Part shown: positions 1 to 13,300 of the stretch, in pieces
Numbering within the stretch: position 1 is the stretch's first letter
Layout of the letters: each line of letters opens with the position of its first letter
Assembly: GCA_031216445.1 (NCBI GenBank)
Contig: CM062208.1
Location: 10,170,001 to 10,234,000, forward strand
From: Lateolabrax maculatus
Taxonomy: Eukaryota; Chordata; Actinopteri; Acropomatiformes; Lateolabracidae
Reading direction: 5' to 3'
DNA: 64,000 nt
Notes under the pieces: generated by a model
What the model was told of the DNA's origin: nothing
What the model saw: only the letters and a program-made list of their open reading frames with translations
Databases searched by the model: none
Translations under genes and position numbers: made by a program

Positions 1-1023
1 AAAGACGACAGTGTACCTTTTTAAGCCTTTGAAGTGTTTTGTTTTGATGCAAGTCAAACTGTGTCTCAATGACAGCAGCAGACAAGAAAACAGTGATTCT
101 ATTCACTTGGGGCCCGAAAGGATTTGTGTCATTATTTACAGGTAAGAATGATGAAATTCCTTTCATTCCAAATTGATTTCTGGGCTGAATGCTTGTCCAT
201 TGATGTATTAGCTAGGCAGTGTTAATTAGAGTCACTGTATTGATAAAAAATAACTTCTTCCACCAATAGCCATCCATTACACAGAACCTTACCATCTGAA
301 TCACATCCAGCTTTCAGTGAGTACCTCTCCATGCACACAGTGTTATCTTTTACAATGAAAATGCTTTTAAGAGATGCCAACTGGAGGAAAATTTTATTTC
401 GAAAGGTCAGGCTAACAATGCTAAATCAGTACATCTCTTCTTTTCTCATGCATCAAGTCTTTCATTGGGCCTACTGTGTGTGATGGAATGCTCTTTGTAT
501 GTTTTACTGTTCATTAAGGTTATTTCAAAGTACATGATACTGATTTATTTACACTTTATGTGCTGTTGGTGCTTTGAGAGGCTATACAAGAACTATGTAA
601 AGAGTTGCTTTTACCCAACATTAAGTTTCATTTTGATTCCATTAAGAGCACTCTAAGCAGAGCTACCAAGTAAGAGAATGAGATGCCCGTGCACTTTACC
701 TTCTCGAGTTTCAGCATGGCTTTGTACTTTGTTTAAAGTGCTCACAGGAGCTGAAACTGACTCAGATTAGGCCTGACTGCATAAATGTATTGCTCTTCTG
801 TTCCCAGTTAACTGATCAATGAAGTAGTTTCAAATTCATGAAAAGCATCCAAAGCACAGAAAATAAATCACATACAATTGCAGCAGAAGGTCAAATAATA
901 CATGAGGAGATTTGGTATCATTTTACAGAAAGACTTTATTAGAAATAAACAACATTACACAAAAAGCAAAAGCAGAGTACTACCAGCTTGATAGTAACCC
1001 AGTTGTAAATACACATTTATAAC

Positions 1024-1027
<4 letters not shown>

Positions 1028-1060
<33 letters not shown>
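1028..1060. repeat. (GT)n microsatellite
   Basis: Uninterrupted GT dinucleotide run of about 33 bp, immediately before the interspersed repeat at 1066-1355. Confidence 0.95.
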
Positions 1061-1064
<4 letters not shown>

Positions 1065-1065
1065 T

Positions 1066-1355
1066 GTACATCTATCTTTGTGAGAATCAATTGTGAGTTT
1101 CAGATCTTGGGAGTAAGGACATTTTTGGAAAGTGAGGTCCTCACTTTCAGACAGACCTTCGAAGGGCTGTTTGAGGGTTAAGACTTGGTCTTAAGGTTCA
1201 GGTTATTTTTTTAAATCAAGTTTAGGTTAAGGTTAGGGTAAGGCTTGGGGTTAGGCATTTAGTTGTGATGGTTAGGGTCAGGGTAAGGGGCTTGGGAATG
1301 CATTATGTCATTGAGTGTCCTCACAAGTATAGAAGTACAAACATACGTGTGTGTT
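1066..1355. repeat. teleost interspersed repeat with GGTTAG-rich core
   Basis: Contains 'ggacatttttggaaagtgag', then 'gggctgtttgagggttaag', a run of GGTTAG/GGTTAGGG-like words, and 'gaatgcattatgtcattgag' followed by 'tgtcctcacaagtatagaa'. I recognise this as a repeat common in fish genomes, normally next to a (GT)n tract, as here at 1028-1060 and 1347-1352. Confidence 0.6.
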
Positions 1356-4089
1356 TGAGAGAAAGAGACAGAGACATGGAGACAGACAGGAAAACTAAAT
1401 GTGCATTTGTCAGACATGAGGATCACCACTTTAGTAAGCCACAGCAGCCAGCATAAAATCTCAAAGATCACATCTAACATAATATAAAGCAAGGTTACTC
1501 TGTACGTATGTCTGTATGTTTGTTCTTGGCAAATATCAAGAAACATTCATCTGATCTACTTCACACTTGGCAGGTGTATTGCTGAGGACCCAATGCAGTG
1601 TCGCATTTGGTGCAATTTAAACATGAGACACCAGCACTTTGTGCAACAGCTGGGGCGGGGCTTCAGGGCTCTGCAGTCTGAATCAAAGCATCTCGCCATG
1701 AGTGACTCTGACAAGAAAACACACTGATAACGTCGTTGTCTAATGCCATCTAATGTGGTCTCGTCTAAACAGAAACTGCGAGAGACGAGCCGACACACAC
1801 ACTAGCAGACAGACAGAGAGAGAGAGAGAAATCAGCTGACTGTAAAGGAAGGAATCTCTTTCTGTCTGTATGTATGTGTGTATGACTGTCCCTTGCATAT
1901 GCACACCGCAGTTCTCGACGACGATGCAAGCAGCATTTCCAAGGGCCAAGCCATCGGCACTGCAGCAGTATAACAAATGGCACCATATCTGCCTCTACTT
2001 TATATCCTGGCTCCTTCTCTGAAAAAACATGCCATACATACACACATTTACACACACACTTTTCATAATAAGAATATACAGATGCTCTCCAGATGATCCT
2101 CGTGCTGAGAGATAGCGCATCTCTCCTGTCTGCCAAGTCAGAAACAATTAATAGTGACTGTAATGACAATCATAATAGCAATTAATCTACGCTGTCATAA
2201 GGGAGGTAGACCTGTTGAACCTCCTCCATCTAGAGCATAAACCAGAACTGAAAACTACGCATTCCAAACCACAATTAACATCTAAGGCCTTATGACGTCA
2301 TAGCAGCACAAACATACTTGTCAAGATAACAGCGTGGACGGCAGCCAAGAACACTACATCAACTATTTTTCACAGATTGTTTTCTCAAAGTTGTCACTGT
2401 GTGAGGACAAAAGCCACTTTTAGCTCTGTTCTGTTACCATTTACCCCTACAGTTGACGATGTCAAGCCAACCCTGAATACTGTATATCCGGATCATTTCA
2501 ACATATGCCTTTCCATGGATGGGGAAACAACCCTGCCAAATGCTTTCATCTCATCTTCAGCTCCCGTTTTGCCTCAAACAACAGTGACTCATGGATACAC
2601 ACAGTAAATGCAAGAGGGACACGTACACACATGCACTCACAGACATACAGATACTGTACACTCAGAGCACACTGACTTAAGGCAATGGTGGCCTGGCAAC
2701 AGTGACTGTTCGAGTAGATGTAAATGTGCCCTTGTATGCTTCTCTACCCCTTTATCCCTGTTTATCCCATGTGAGCTGAGGCCTGAACAAGCTGCTTAGA
2801 AACATGGCACACGACTATATATCACTGAAACACAAGATTATCTCTTTCCTTCACAGAACATCACCAAGCAAATATTTAGAGAATATTTAGTTTCATATTG
2901 TTAACACCTGATTTCAGTACAATTCAGAATACTATGTGTATATCAGTAAGGATGCAGATGAGCAGTTATGGGCACAGATATGGAATGGATACATGTTATA
3001 TTTGCATGTTATTAAAGAAAGCTTGTGTCTCCAGATTTTGCTGCTGACATTTACAACAAGATGGCTGCACTAATCCGAAATCCGCCCTAGAGACAGTAAA
3101 CATCAATACTAATGAAACAATACCCACATGCTTACTATAACTCTCAGACGACAGCGCCTTTAATCCTCATCATTATAGTCCACAATATTATTTCTACACT
3201 CACTCCACATGAATCATATTGATATGGTGGCTGAAATGACTAATACATCTTCATTATACTACAACCCTGAAGACTATATTAAAACATAACTCATACTGCA
3301 ACTTGCTGTGCATGTGCACGAGAGCTGTCAGTTCTGCTCATCTTGACAACCCAACAACAAAGATGATTTTGGCAGCCTTTAAAAAAATGGCTGCATAGTG
3401 TTTCTTTTTGGTTCTCTCAAGGGACAATGAAAGCTTTGTTGCGCCAGAAATGAGATTCTCATTTTCTAAGTAAATGTGTACAAGTAATTAAAAGAGCAAG
3501 GCTGGATTACCAACCAGGCAAAGCTGGCAAATCCCAGGCTTCAGACCTCCAGGGACTCCAAAAGCCCCAAATTCACTGTGTTGCTTTGGCAATTTTGATT
3601 AATTGCAAATTTGTTATTGTACCACAAAAGCACAATATCATTGAATACAGACCCTACATCATTAGCTAATGCTATGGCCAGTTTGAGAGAGGCCCTGTGT
3701 CATAATGCACATTTCTAATGCAGTTATTTTAAATCAAATTACCATAATCAAACACTATTTTAAGTATTGATTTAAACACTGGGCCACTGGTTGTACTGGA
3801 CTTAGCTGGAATTTGAAGATACATTCCACAGTGGGTCAAAGGTGGAGGAGGTCAGTGCCGGCCCAACAGCAAATAATTTATGGCAAGTCCTCCCAAGAAG
3901 AACAACAGCATCAATCTCTTCAGCGACTGTAGTTTACATTCAAGTGACAAAACCCTTTTAGTCGTTTCGACAAGAGCAAAGGAGAAAGTCAGAGGACGTT
4001 ATGATAGAGTGGAGTGTATGGACGGCTCAAGATAACGTTGGACTCGGGAGACTGCTGCAAGTTTCCCATTTTAACCGACAGTTAATGCT

Positions 4090-4320
4090 TTTTAGGTATA
4101 ACCATGATTGTCCCCTTGACCACACATTTATTATTGTAACCATGACAACAAAGGTCGCCTAACCTTAATGAAAAAGCGATTTCAAACCAAGGTGTTTCCC
4201 TTACTTTAACAAAGTATTTATTTTAGCCCAAACCATGATCTTTACCAAGTCATTTTAGTTCTTAAACCAAACCAAGCCTTAAAAATATATTAATTTGTCA
4301 ACAGTGATTTGTTTGTGATT
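4090..4320. repeat. probable interspersed repeat (AACCATGAT-type)
   Basis: Words such as 'aaccatgattgtcccc', 'aaccatgatctttaccaag' and 'aaaccaaaccaagcc' recur within the stretch and resemble a fish repeat rich in AACCATGATCTTT and CTAACCAA words. Recognition is from memory. Confidence 0.4.
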
Positions 4321-6072
4321 TTGTGATTTGTAAATTTGGAAGAGACAGAGAAATTATATTGCTCTGCCAATAGGGGTTACGGATCAGAAAATGCTTCTAT
4401 TTGTCGCTCTAAATGAAATGGAAAACATATTTTGATGTTTCATTCGGAGGATTTGTTGGAAGCCTCCTAACAGTTTAATCCAAATATAAAAGGGACAAAA
4501 CAGTATTAGAATTAATATCTCTCTATAGTAAAACATTATAGAACTCCTACTTTAAAAATAACTTAATTATCAAATACCTTCTCCTAAATGGCAAGCTGAA
4601 AGTAATACTAACCTTTCAGATACCAAGAGTTACAATTAAGTTGGCAATTCTGCACTTTATTGTCCAGGCATTCAGCCAAGTAGTTTTATTTGCCATTCAA
4701 ATAACCAAGCTTTTTTCTTTTCTGCTAAGCGGATTTGTCATGAATGCACCTGGCTGTGCAGTCCATTCAGGCAAATACAAGCTTTGCTCACAATAAACAA
4801 TCACGACCCTGCCCAAACTGCCATCCCCTGTGCCCCGGAGACTCTCTACAACACCTGTGGACAGTGTCCTTATCATTCACTAACAGCACTCCCCCTGAGC
4901 ACAGCTGCACCATTTGTCAGTGTCACTTGTGTCAAATAATATAGGACCATTTATTGTAACAAATGGTTACACTTTTATTTGGATGAACAGGCTCTGCTCA
5001 TGAGGGTGCTCTGCAATCCAAACAGCTGTGAGAGTTTTAGCAATCCAATAATGCCCCCAAGATCCCATCAGCCATATCATTGGGATATGGGCACACAAAA
5101 CGCTTAAGGTAAAAGATGCCATTGACAAGCCTGATAATGCTGTAAGAAACTTGAACAGGTGGAGACAAGGGTGGTGGAGAGAGAAATCAATTAACACAAC
5201 CAGTAACATCTTTGTGGAGAAGAAAGGGTAGTTTAACCAGCAACAGGGGCATAATAATCAGGAGAATAAGTGAGGGCTTGTCAGTTTATAAAGGCCACCT
5301 CATAGTTTTGACTGAACATGATTGATTACTTGTGTGAATGTGAGAAGAATCCCTGATTGCAATCAGCCAACAGTATGCACAATTTGTGGTAGAGACACTT
5401 TTACCCCTCTTACAGTTTGTTGTATATTTACACACCATAGCATACATTTACCAATATACATTAGCATATTTTAACTTTTACGTGAACTGAAGGGTCTCAT
5501 TTATCCCACTACACCTTCTGTAAGATTGACATGGTCACTTTGTATGGACAGTGTTCATAATTTGGATTAACCCACGACAAAAGAAAACACATTTTCTCGA
5601 TTACACCTGTCTTATCTAGCCATGCAGATAGTTTTAATAGTTATTAATTTTATTCGTCCAGCCTTTGAGATATCGCAGATTCCTGTGGTATTTGTGCCTC
5701 TGAGATTTCTGCAAAACCATTGCAAAACAACGGAGGTAAATGGAATTCTACTTGTGATGCTCAAAGCATTCATGTTTACCTTTGAAAATCTCAAGATCAT
5801 CATGTTTTTCTAGAGGCAATGTAAGGATAATTTGGAACTTTTGTTAAGGAAATAGTCCCAGGGAATAATTGCTGCATTGTTTTTTTAACAGCTTGGAGCA
5901 ACATAAAAATAAATTCCATTTAAAGAGATTTGGGTGAACTGGTCTTTTTAAAGCCCTTTTTTTTTTTGAGAGAGTGAGAGTATGCATGCTCTTTTTCAGC
6001 AACATGCCCCATCAATCACAGTTGCACTATATCTAAACACTAGTGGGAGCTGGCTAGTGCAACCCTAATCTT

Positions 6073-6560
6073 AAAGCTGCAGTAATGGATTGACCTCTTC
6101 AGGGGAAGGGGTGCAAGCTTGACACTCACATATTATGCTTCACCTTATAAAGTTGTTAACATGTTAGCACACATTTGTCCATCTACCCATTGCACAGAAA
6201 TGGAGTAACATTAACATTCATTTGGAGTTACGTTTGTGGTCACTCAATGAATGAATGAAGTCCAATATTCATTTCCCTTTTAACTGTGTTTTTGTGTCCA
6301 CCAACACCTGAAGGAAATATCTGGTTCTTAAACAGCAGATAATCCTCTGTGTTCACTAGCTTATCACTAACTTTGTCTCTTTGCAGTTTGGTGTTGAGCA
6401 GGTAGCGTACATGCAGTTTATTTGCTGGAAACAGCTGGCTGGTACAGCTAATTGATGAGAGCGAAGTAGAGATGAGGGGAACGGCAGAGATGGATGATAA
6501 TTGTCGGTGGGTTCATCATTACGACTGACCCCTCATACTTCACATAGTAGTTTCATCCAA
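6073..6560 (-). mobile_element. interspersed element, family A, minus orientation
   Basis: Reverse complement of the element at 35280-35890. It shares the 'ttactgcagctttaa' terminus, the block around 'ctgaaggaaatatctggttc', 'tttgcagtttggtgttgagc' and 'ggtgggttcatcattacga'. No coding capacity is seen, so it is probably a non-autonomous element. Four to five copies lie in this window. Confidence 0.6.
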
Positions 6561-9283
6561 ATATTAACTAGAGCAGGTTTAAACTCATGGCCATCTGTAT
6601 ATATTTTGCATATTGTGCATGATATTTTTTCTATGTAATTAGATTGTCTCTTTTTAACATATCTCTTTGACATGACTCAACTGCATCTAATATGCAAATA
6701 TGCATCTGACAAACTCAAATTCCTTGATGCATGACTTTACTGTATGTGCAATTTTGAAGAAGGCATTTTCTGCCATCACCATTACTGATTGAAGAATACA
6801 TGTTACATATAAGATGAAACTTATTTTTATTTTATATTACTTTTTTTTAATTTACTTATTTACTTTTCCTTTTCTGTCTGCTTGTTTGTTGCTTTGTTAT
6901 GTCTGAATTATGAGTTGTTAAGTATGGGAAAATGGAAATACTATTTCTTTTGAATCTTGTAGACCATATTATAAAACTTCCACTATCGTGGAAGCACTAA
7001 TGTGCTTAAAAAAGAAAAAGATGAAACTCTCTGAATAGATCACCAATGTAAAAACTGAAAAGTGACGGTGGCATTTACAGTAACCTTCAGTACTTGTGTT
7101 CACATTGACATTTATCTATACATACTGTAAGTGGAATATGCTAATTAGAGATCCAAACCCTACTGCATAGTTGTCACCACAGTTATTTTATAGTGACTCT
7201 TCCATGCCCAGTATAAACTTTGTGAAGAAGGAAAATATCTCATTGTTGGCATCTCCCTGAAATTTGTTGTGAGCAAGTGCATAATAACCAGTTTAAGCTG
7301 GAGTACCCTGTGTATGTGTGTGTGTGTGTGTGTGTTTTCGTGGTGACTGGATGAGGTGTGGTTGGATTGGGGAGCAAGTCATAACGCCAAACGGCCTCTG
7401 TGACACCACAGGGAAATCAGTCGCTCACAGCTCTCCATAAAAAACACTTTCCAAGTGCCACTCATAAACAACACCACAGGTGGCTGTATTACAGTATTTC
7501 TCTGTATGGAAAATGCTGCTAACAGACACATAAGTTCCCCTGTCTGCTGTGTACTGCAGGAGAAGTTAATTCACAACGAGAAATGTCATCTTTTCTTTCT
7601 TTTTTTTCTGCTTCCATGATTTACCAACAGGATAGTGAGATTAGACCGGCATATCGATCTGAGAACACATTCTCTCTCACACTAGTTTCATTGTATGTGC
7701 ATTATGTAAGATCAAAGCCATACATACAAAGGCCTGATGCCCATATGTTACTCAGCACAGAGGCAGCTGGATGAATGTGTGTGTCTTGTGATTGAAAGAT
7801 GATGGGGCCTGAGTCTGTACAGTGAAACAGGGGAAGGTCACGGTAATGTTCTGGCTTTCAATTTGTCCTCCTGCACATGTACTGGTCTCATATGAAGGCT
7901 GCCTCAGTGTAAAGTATTGGAAGCAGGAGCAGCAGATACTAATTGTTTATTTACGTCATTTGCAAAATTTTCTGTAACACATATATTAAGGGTTCGTCTG
8001 ATACCATTCTCTGTCTCACCGTAGTTTAGTCTCTTGCAGTAATGCATCACTATGATTTATACTTTAGACACAAAGGGAAAGGTGCACACAATAAACCACT
8101 AAAGCTGCAGGTCAATCTAGAATCTTCCAAAAATGCTCACAGAGGCAGGCCATACATCTATTAGCTGCGAGACTGACAGCATTGTGCTTTGGTGCACTCA
8201 GTGAAATATGCTCTTCCGTTCAGCCTGGCAGGGTTGAGGTTGTAACGCAATTAGTGCGAGGTGAGCAGGGGAGCCAGAGTCAGGCACGCCAGACAGGGCC
8301 TGACAAACAGAGACCTCTGAAACCTGGCTGCCATTTTGCAGCCTGCAGGTGAGCGCAACAGGGACTGCAAGTCACAAAAATCACTGAACTTATTTGTAAA
8401 TACTGTGGTTACTTGATCCTCTTCTTGACTCCTTTAAAACACACTGTAAGGCTGCAGTAAACTTATTGTTCATAAAAATCACTCTTCCATACTGTCATGC
8501 AGTACTTATATGGTGATATTTATGATGGTGAACAGAATTAACATATACACATGACTCCTTGTTTTAGCCTTAACTCATGTTTGATGTAATTATGAGTAAA
8601 ATGTTTTACTAGGTATATTAGAATCATATTTTGTTTTGTTGTGACTAAGTACTATATACTTATATACTATACAACAAATTACTGTAGTTTTTCAGTCACT
8701 GAAATGGAGTGAAAAAAGATTAACAATTAACCTATCAATAATAACAATTTGCCTATCCAAGACTATTATTCAGCCATATTAACAGGAATAAGGTTAAACA
8801 CGTAAATCATTTGACTTATGGCGTCAGATAAATGCTGTATTCTTGACAAAGACTAAATTTGCTCTTGTCCTGCTCTTTACCTGGACACAATTCAAGTGGT
8901 CTTGAGTGTAGTACAGTGTCATAAGTAAACATTTACCATTAAGGCCACTAGTTTTAGAGTGAACTTGACTGCTTATCAGCAGAACACATTTTGGACTCAG
9001 CAAAATGCGCTCATGGACTTACAAGCTGTGGTGGGTTGTACTGTTGCACTGTGCAGACGAAAGATACTGTAACATGAACTTTTATCCAGCATTACATTAG
9101 TATTCCAAAATATGGTCACTTTCTATGTCATTTCAAGCTCTGTGTGCATTAATATCAGTAAAATAAACTGACACATGTGCACTCAAAAATGTATGTTAAT
9201 TGACAATAACATATTTTAATATAATATATTTCTTTAAAAGCTCATTATGTTTCGTTGTCAAAATAGAATTTACTCTTCATGAC

Positions 9284-9324
9284 TTTCTGATACCATCAGT
9301 ACAACACACTGATGGTATCAGGAA
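9284..9324. repeat. perfect inverted repeat / hairpin
   Basis: CTGATACCATCAG at 9287-9299 and CTGATGGTATCAG at 9309-9321 are exact reverse complements around a 9-nt loop. Flanking T/A pairs, plus one wobble, extend the stem to about 16 bp. Each arm is itself nearly palindromic. Confidence 0.8.
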
Positions 9325-10321
9325 TATATTAATGTAGGGACTGTTCAATAGTGTTTTAATTCCTCTCCAGAACTTATCAGCCAATTTTATAGTGCCCTCA
9401 AACTAGAGGCCCTGATATGAGAAGGTAACACAATGACACAAAATGTCAAATCACCCTATGAACATTTGCTACTGTGTTCACATGCAAGGGCACAACACAA
9501 ACTAACTGCAGCATACAGTATCAGCTCTAAAAACACAAAAACACAAAGATGGCTAGCATTACAGCTTACAATCATCTAAGCTGTTTATACCACTGAAGTG
9601 TTTTCTGGAGCCATGTAAAACTGACAACCCACTGGGGGAGGAAATTCTTATCTGGGGAGCATTTTCAGTTTGTATAGAAGATTTTTTTGAGTCTTTAAAC
9701 TCCACTTCCAAGTCCCTCAGGTTATAATTTTCCTGTGATTATGATGCCTGTGATGAATGAGGCAAATCAATAGTAGACAAATTCAACATAGTATTTAGAA
9801 CCAGGCACTTAGTCCACAAGGCAATTGAATTACCATCCTTAACACGGATAAACAAACAACTGACAGCAAAATATAAAACACAATTTAAGACTTAAATAGC
9901 AAATTGTTTTCCTATTTTTTATAGCTACATATTGACTACTAAGTTATCAAGCTGCGTCCTTCACATACCATACAGCCCACCAATACTCACTCATCCTCTG
10001 CAGTGCACACAAACACACATACCCTGATGTAAAAATCTAAGCAAACAATTTACCTTGGACCACCATGAAAAGAGGTTAACTATCCTGTGCTTTTTGAATA
10101 TAGCTATGGAGGTATTTACACTGTAAGACTAGGTTTCATGAAATAATCCCTACATAATTTTACTTAGGGTCATGGGTGAAGCCTCTATACTGCTACTCTA
10201 TATGGTCTGTTATACAACTCCACATTACTGTCCCTATGAGCACAGAATTGGCCAAAAGACAGAAGATGTGGGGTGTTGTGTTGCCGTAATATCTTTTTCT
10301 TCTGGACTGTGCCTGCATGCC

Positions 10322-13300
10322 TCAGCAGGTTCCCATGGTGCTGACTGTAGTGTAACTGAACTTGGATATGGACGCTCCCGTTGCCATTACATCCTCCTCA
10401 TTGTCTCGTAGACCACGACCACGACGGCGATGGCAAGGTGCAGCACAGCATGAGAAAGTGGCAAGCAGAGCTTTGCGGAAACGTGTGTTCATGAAGCAGT
10501 AAATAATTGGGTTGACGCAGGCAGAGGTGTAGCACAACAAATGGATAAAAGCAATGGGTGCCCCTGAGAGGGCATGTTTGGCAGAGATGTCATCGAAAGC
10601 CCGCCAGGTGTTGGCACAGTACAGGGGCATCCAGCAGAGAAAGAAAAGGAAGACAATGACCACCAGCATGCGGATAACTCGCTTCTTGGCCTCCAGCTTG
10701 GCCTCAGACGTGTTGCTGCGTGGTCTCTCTGCCTTGACTGCCCTGCTGGATGCAGCCATGGTGGACATCTCCATCGAGTGCGGCCGCTGAACGACATTAA
10801 CGTAGCAGCCATCTCCATCATCATTACCAGCAGACACAGTGGGCGTCAGTCCATTCTTCACATCTGTATGAGAGAGAGCAGAGCAAAAGAATTTCTGTAA
10901 ATCTCAAGCCAAAGCTTTGACTTACCACATGGACTCCTTTGTAAGGTTTGCTTTGAGTGAATCATAGCTCTTTAAACAGCAGCAGCTCACCTGAATGGAA
11001 AACTGAGCCACAGTAATCCACCATCTGGGGATATTGCAATTTGCTGATAAAATGTAGTAGTCCACTGAATACAGCAATATGAGCCACAAGGCAAGTAAAT
11101 ACAAACAGGAGCTGGTACTGTAGAAACGGTATATGCAATTCGATAGACCACTCCTGAATTTTTAAATCAAACACATTTTCCAAGAGCTAATTTTTGAAGT
11201 TCACTATCTTTTTTTTTTTTTTTTTTTACCCCATGCTCTTTGTCTCTCAACCTTTTTTTTCGGGACAACCTCTTTCTCTCTGAGACCAAACAGATGGTGA
11301 TGTCCAGGCCCACAGCTGCCATCCTCTAATGGAGCACCAGCAAACACACTCCATGCTGCTATCATCCAAGACACACTCTCATATGCCCACAAAAGGTTAT
11401 GTTTCACTTAACCTGCACACATTACAATGATTGTAGCTCTAATGAAAGTGTTGCCATTAAAATTAATTTCCTCATCATTCACATAAATCATGCGAAAAAC
11501 ATGTAAATGCTAACATTAGAGCCGGGTTGGTAAGTGATCTATAGTGTGATGACATTATCAAGAGACACGATTTGAACTAAAATTAGATGATGTTGCAATC
11601 AAAACATAACTAAAGTAAAATATGGAATACTGTTTTATTTATATTGTTGCAATAACAACCCAACTTACTACTGTTATGAACTGGTCAGAAAATGTTAGTG
11701 CTGTTTTTAAAAAGGAGTTTTGTGGCCAGTGCCTTGTTTTATGCTGGTGTATGCTGAGGTAACTGCAGTTTGCAGCATGGTTCTGTTAGCTTTGACTCCT
11801 GCTTCATTAGAAAAGGCTTTGTGGAAAAGAACCATACTTCAGTTTGAAGGTCATCTCAAAAAGTGTGTGATGTGAGTGATGCTGGGTTGCTCTAAGTAGC
11901 TCCAAGATCTAGATGGCCATTTGTGTCCACACCTGTGAAACCTTTGAATGACATGCGAGACACACTTGTTTCCAGAGTGTTTTTGACACAGATTTTAAGG
12001 TTGCATTTCATATTATTTTAATGGCCCAATTTTCAGGTGTTTGACTTATGGTCAGCCTTTTATTCATGACTTAATAGATTGCATAATTTATTTATTTTTT
12101 TTATATGAGTGTCTAAGCAGGCTGCTCAACAACATTTAATGTCCTCTTGGAACATGTGATAGTTTGTCTGTTAGCGGTACTACTGTTGTTGTGGCAGTAG
12201 GTCTTTCATATGTGCCTCTTTTGTTATTTGTCACTGTGCATTGGCAACCAAACTCCCCTCTAGAGATTAATTAAGTTATTAAGTAATCAAATGTAATCTA
12301 TTTATTACAATATGTATATGTGTACAGTACCAGCTGGAGCCACCCTCATACTTTTATGAGGGTCTTAGTCCTTATTTTTCTAAATTATTTGCTGTACGTT
12401 TGTGTACATGCAGTGTACATAGCCTCACCAGCAGAGTCTGTTTTGTGGCCCATCTCAAACTGGATGCCTCTATAAAGTTCCCTGGAGATCAGTCCATAGG
12501 CCACAATCATCACCAACCCTGGGATTGCAAACAGCACAAGCAGTAGCAGAATGTACCTAAAAGAGACATGGGGAGAAAGATCCCAACGTTCATGCATAAG
12601 GATAATTGTGAAAGCAGGCACTCATGTAGCCCCAGTTTGTACCTCTCAAAGTATTAATGGATTACCATTATGTGTGTTTTCGAGTCACAGAGTTAAACAT
12701 TGTTTTTGCAGAAAAATAAATACCTAAAAAACTATCAATGTTGTTCAGCAAAACGAAGACCTTGGTTGTCTCTGTCTCTCTCTCCATTAGTGTAAAGTTT
12801 GGATTGTTTTATTATTTAGTGGACAAAGCATTCCTTCACCTGGATGGTAAGTCTTTCGGAATTCTGGAAATACCTTCAGAACAGCTGTAAATGTTGAAAG
12901 GTTACCCTGTGTGTTTTTCAAAAATCTCTGGGTATTTAGTTTTCTGAAAAAACAATGTTTTGCACCGTGAATCCCTATGCACTAGATACACAAACTGGGT
13001 CTTGTACCCATGCACAGATTTATACACCCATAAGCATAGAATCAAACACAAAAAACACTAAAATACACACACAGACACGCAAATATACACAGATATACAC
13101 AGAGTTGACTGAAATGGCACCAAAGCCTGTTGCATCTTTAATTGAAATCAAAAACACATTGAAACATCCATCTGGTCTCTTCATCTGCTCAAATGTTTCC
13201 ACGAAAACCCAATACACGGAAAGTGGGAGCTGCCAAAAACAGACCCCAGGTCCGTCCTTGGAAGTATATTAGATGTTTCAGTGTAGCGTGCCTTGTTAAA

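Larger units (their letters stand above)
1..10321. other. intergenic region, no gene recognised
   Basis: AT-rich sequence downstream of the receptor gene's 3' end. Open frames here are short, lack recognisable domains and several overlap microsatellites. It contains the repeats listed separately (1066-1355, 4090-4320, 6073-6560) and a short hairpin at 9284-9324. The receptor's 3' UTR probably occupies the part just below 10322, but no strong poly(A) hexamer was found there. Confidence 0.6.

Noticed and set aside
1556..2169. Minus-strand open frames of 78-134 codons
   Set aside because: No recognisable domain, overlapping in several frames, and composition like the surrounding intergenic DNA.
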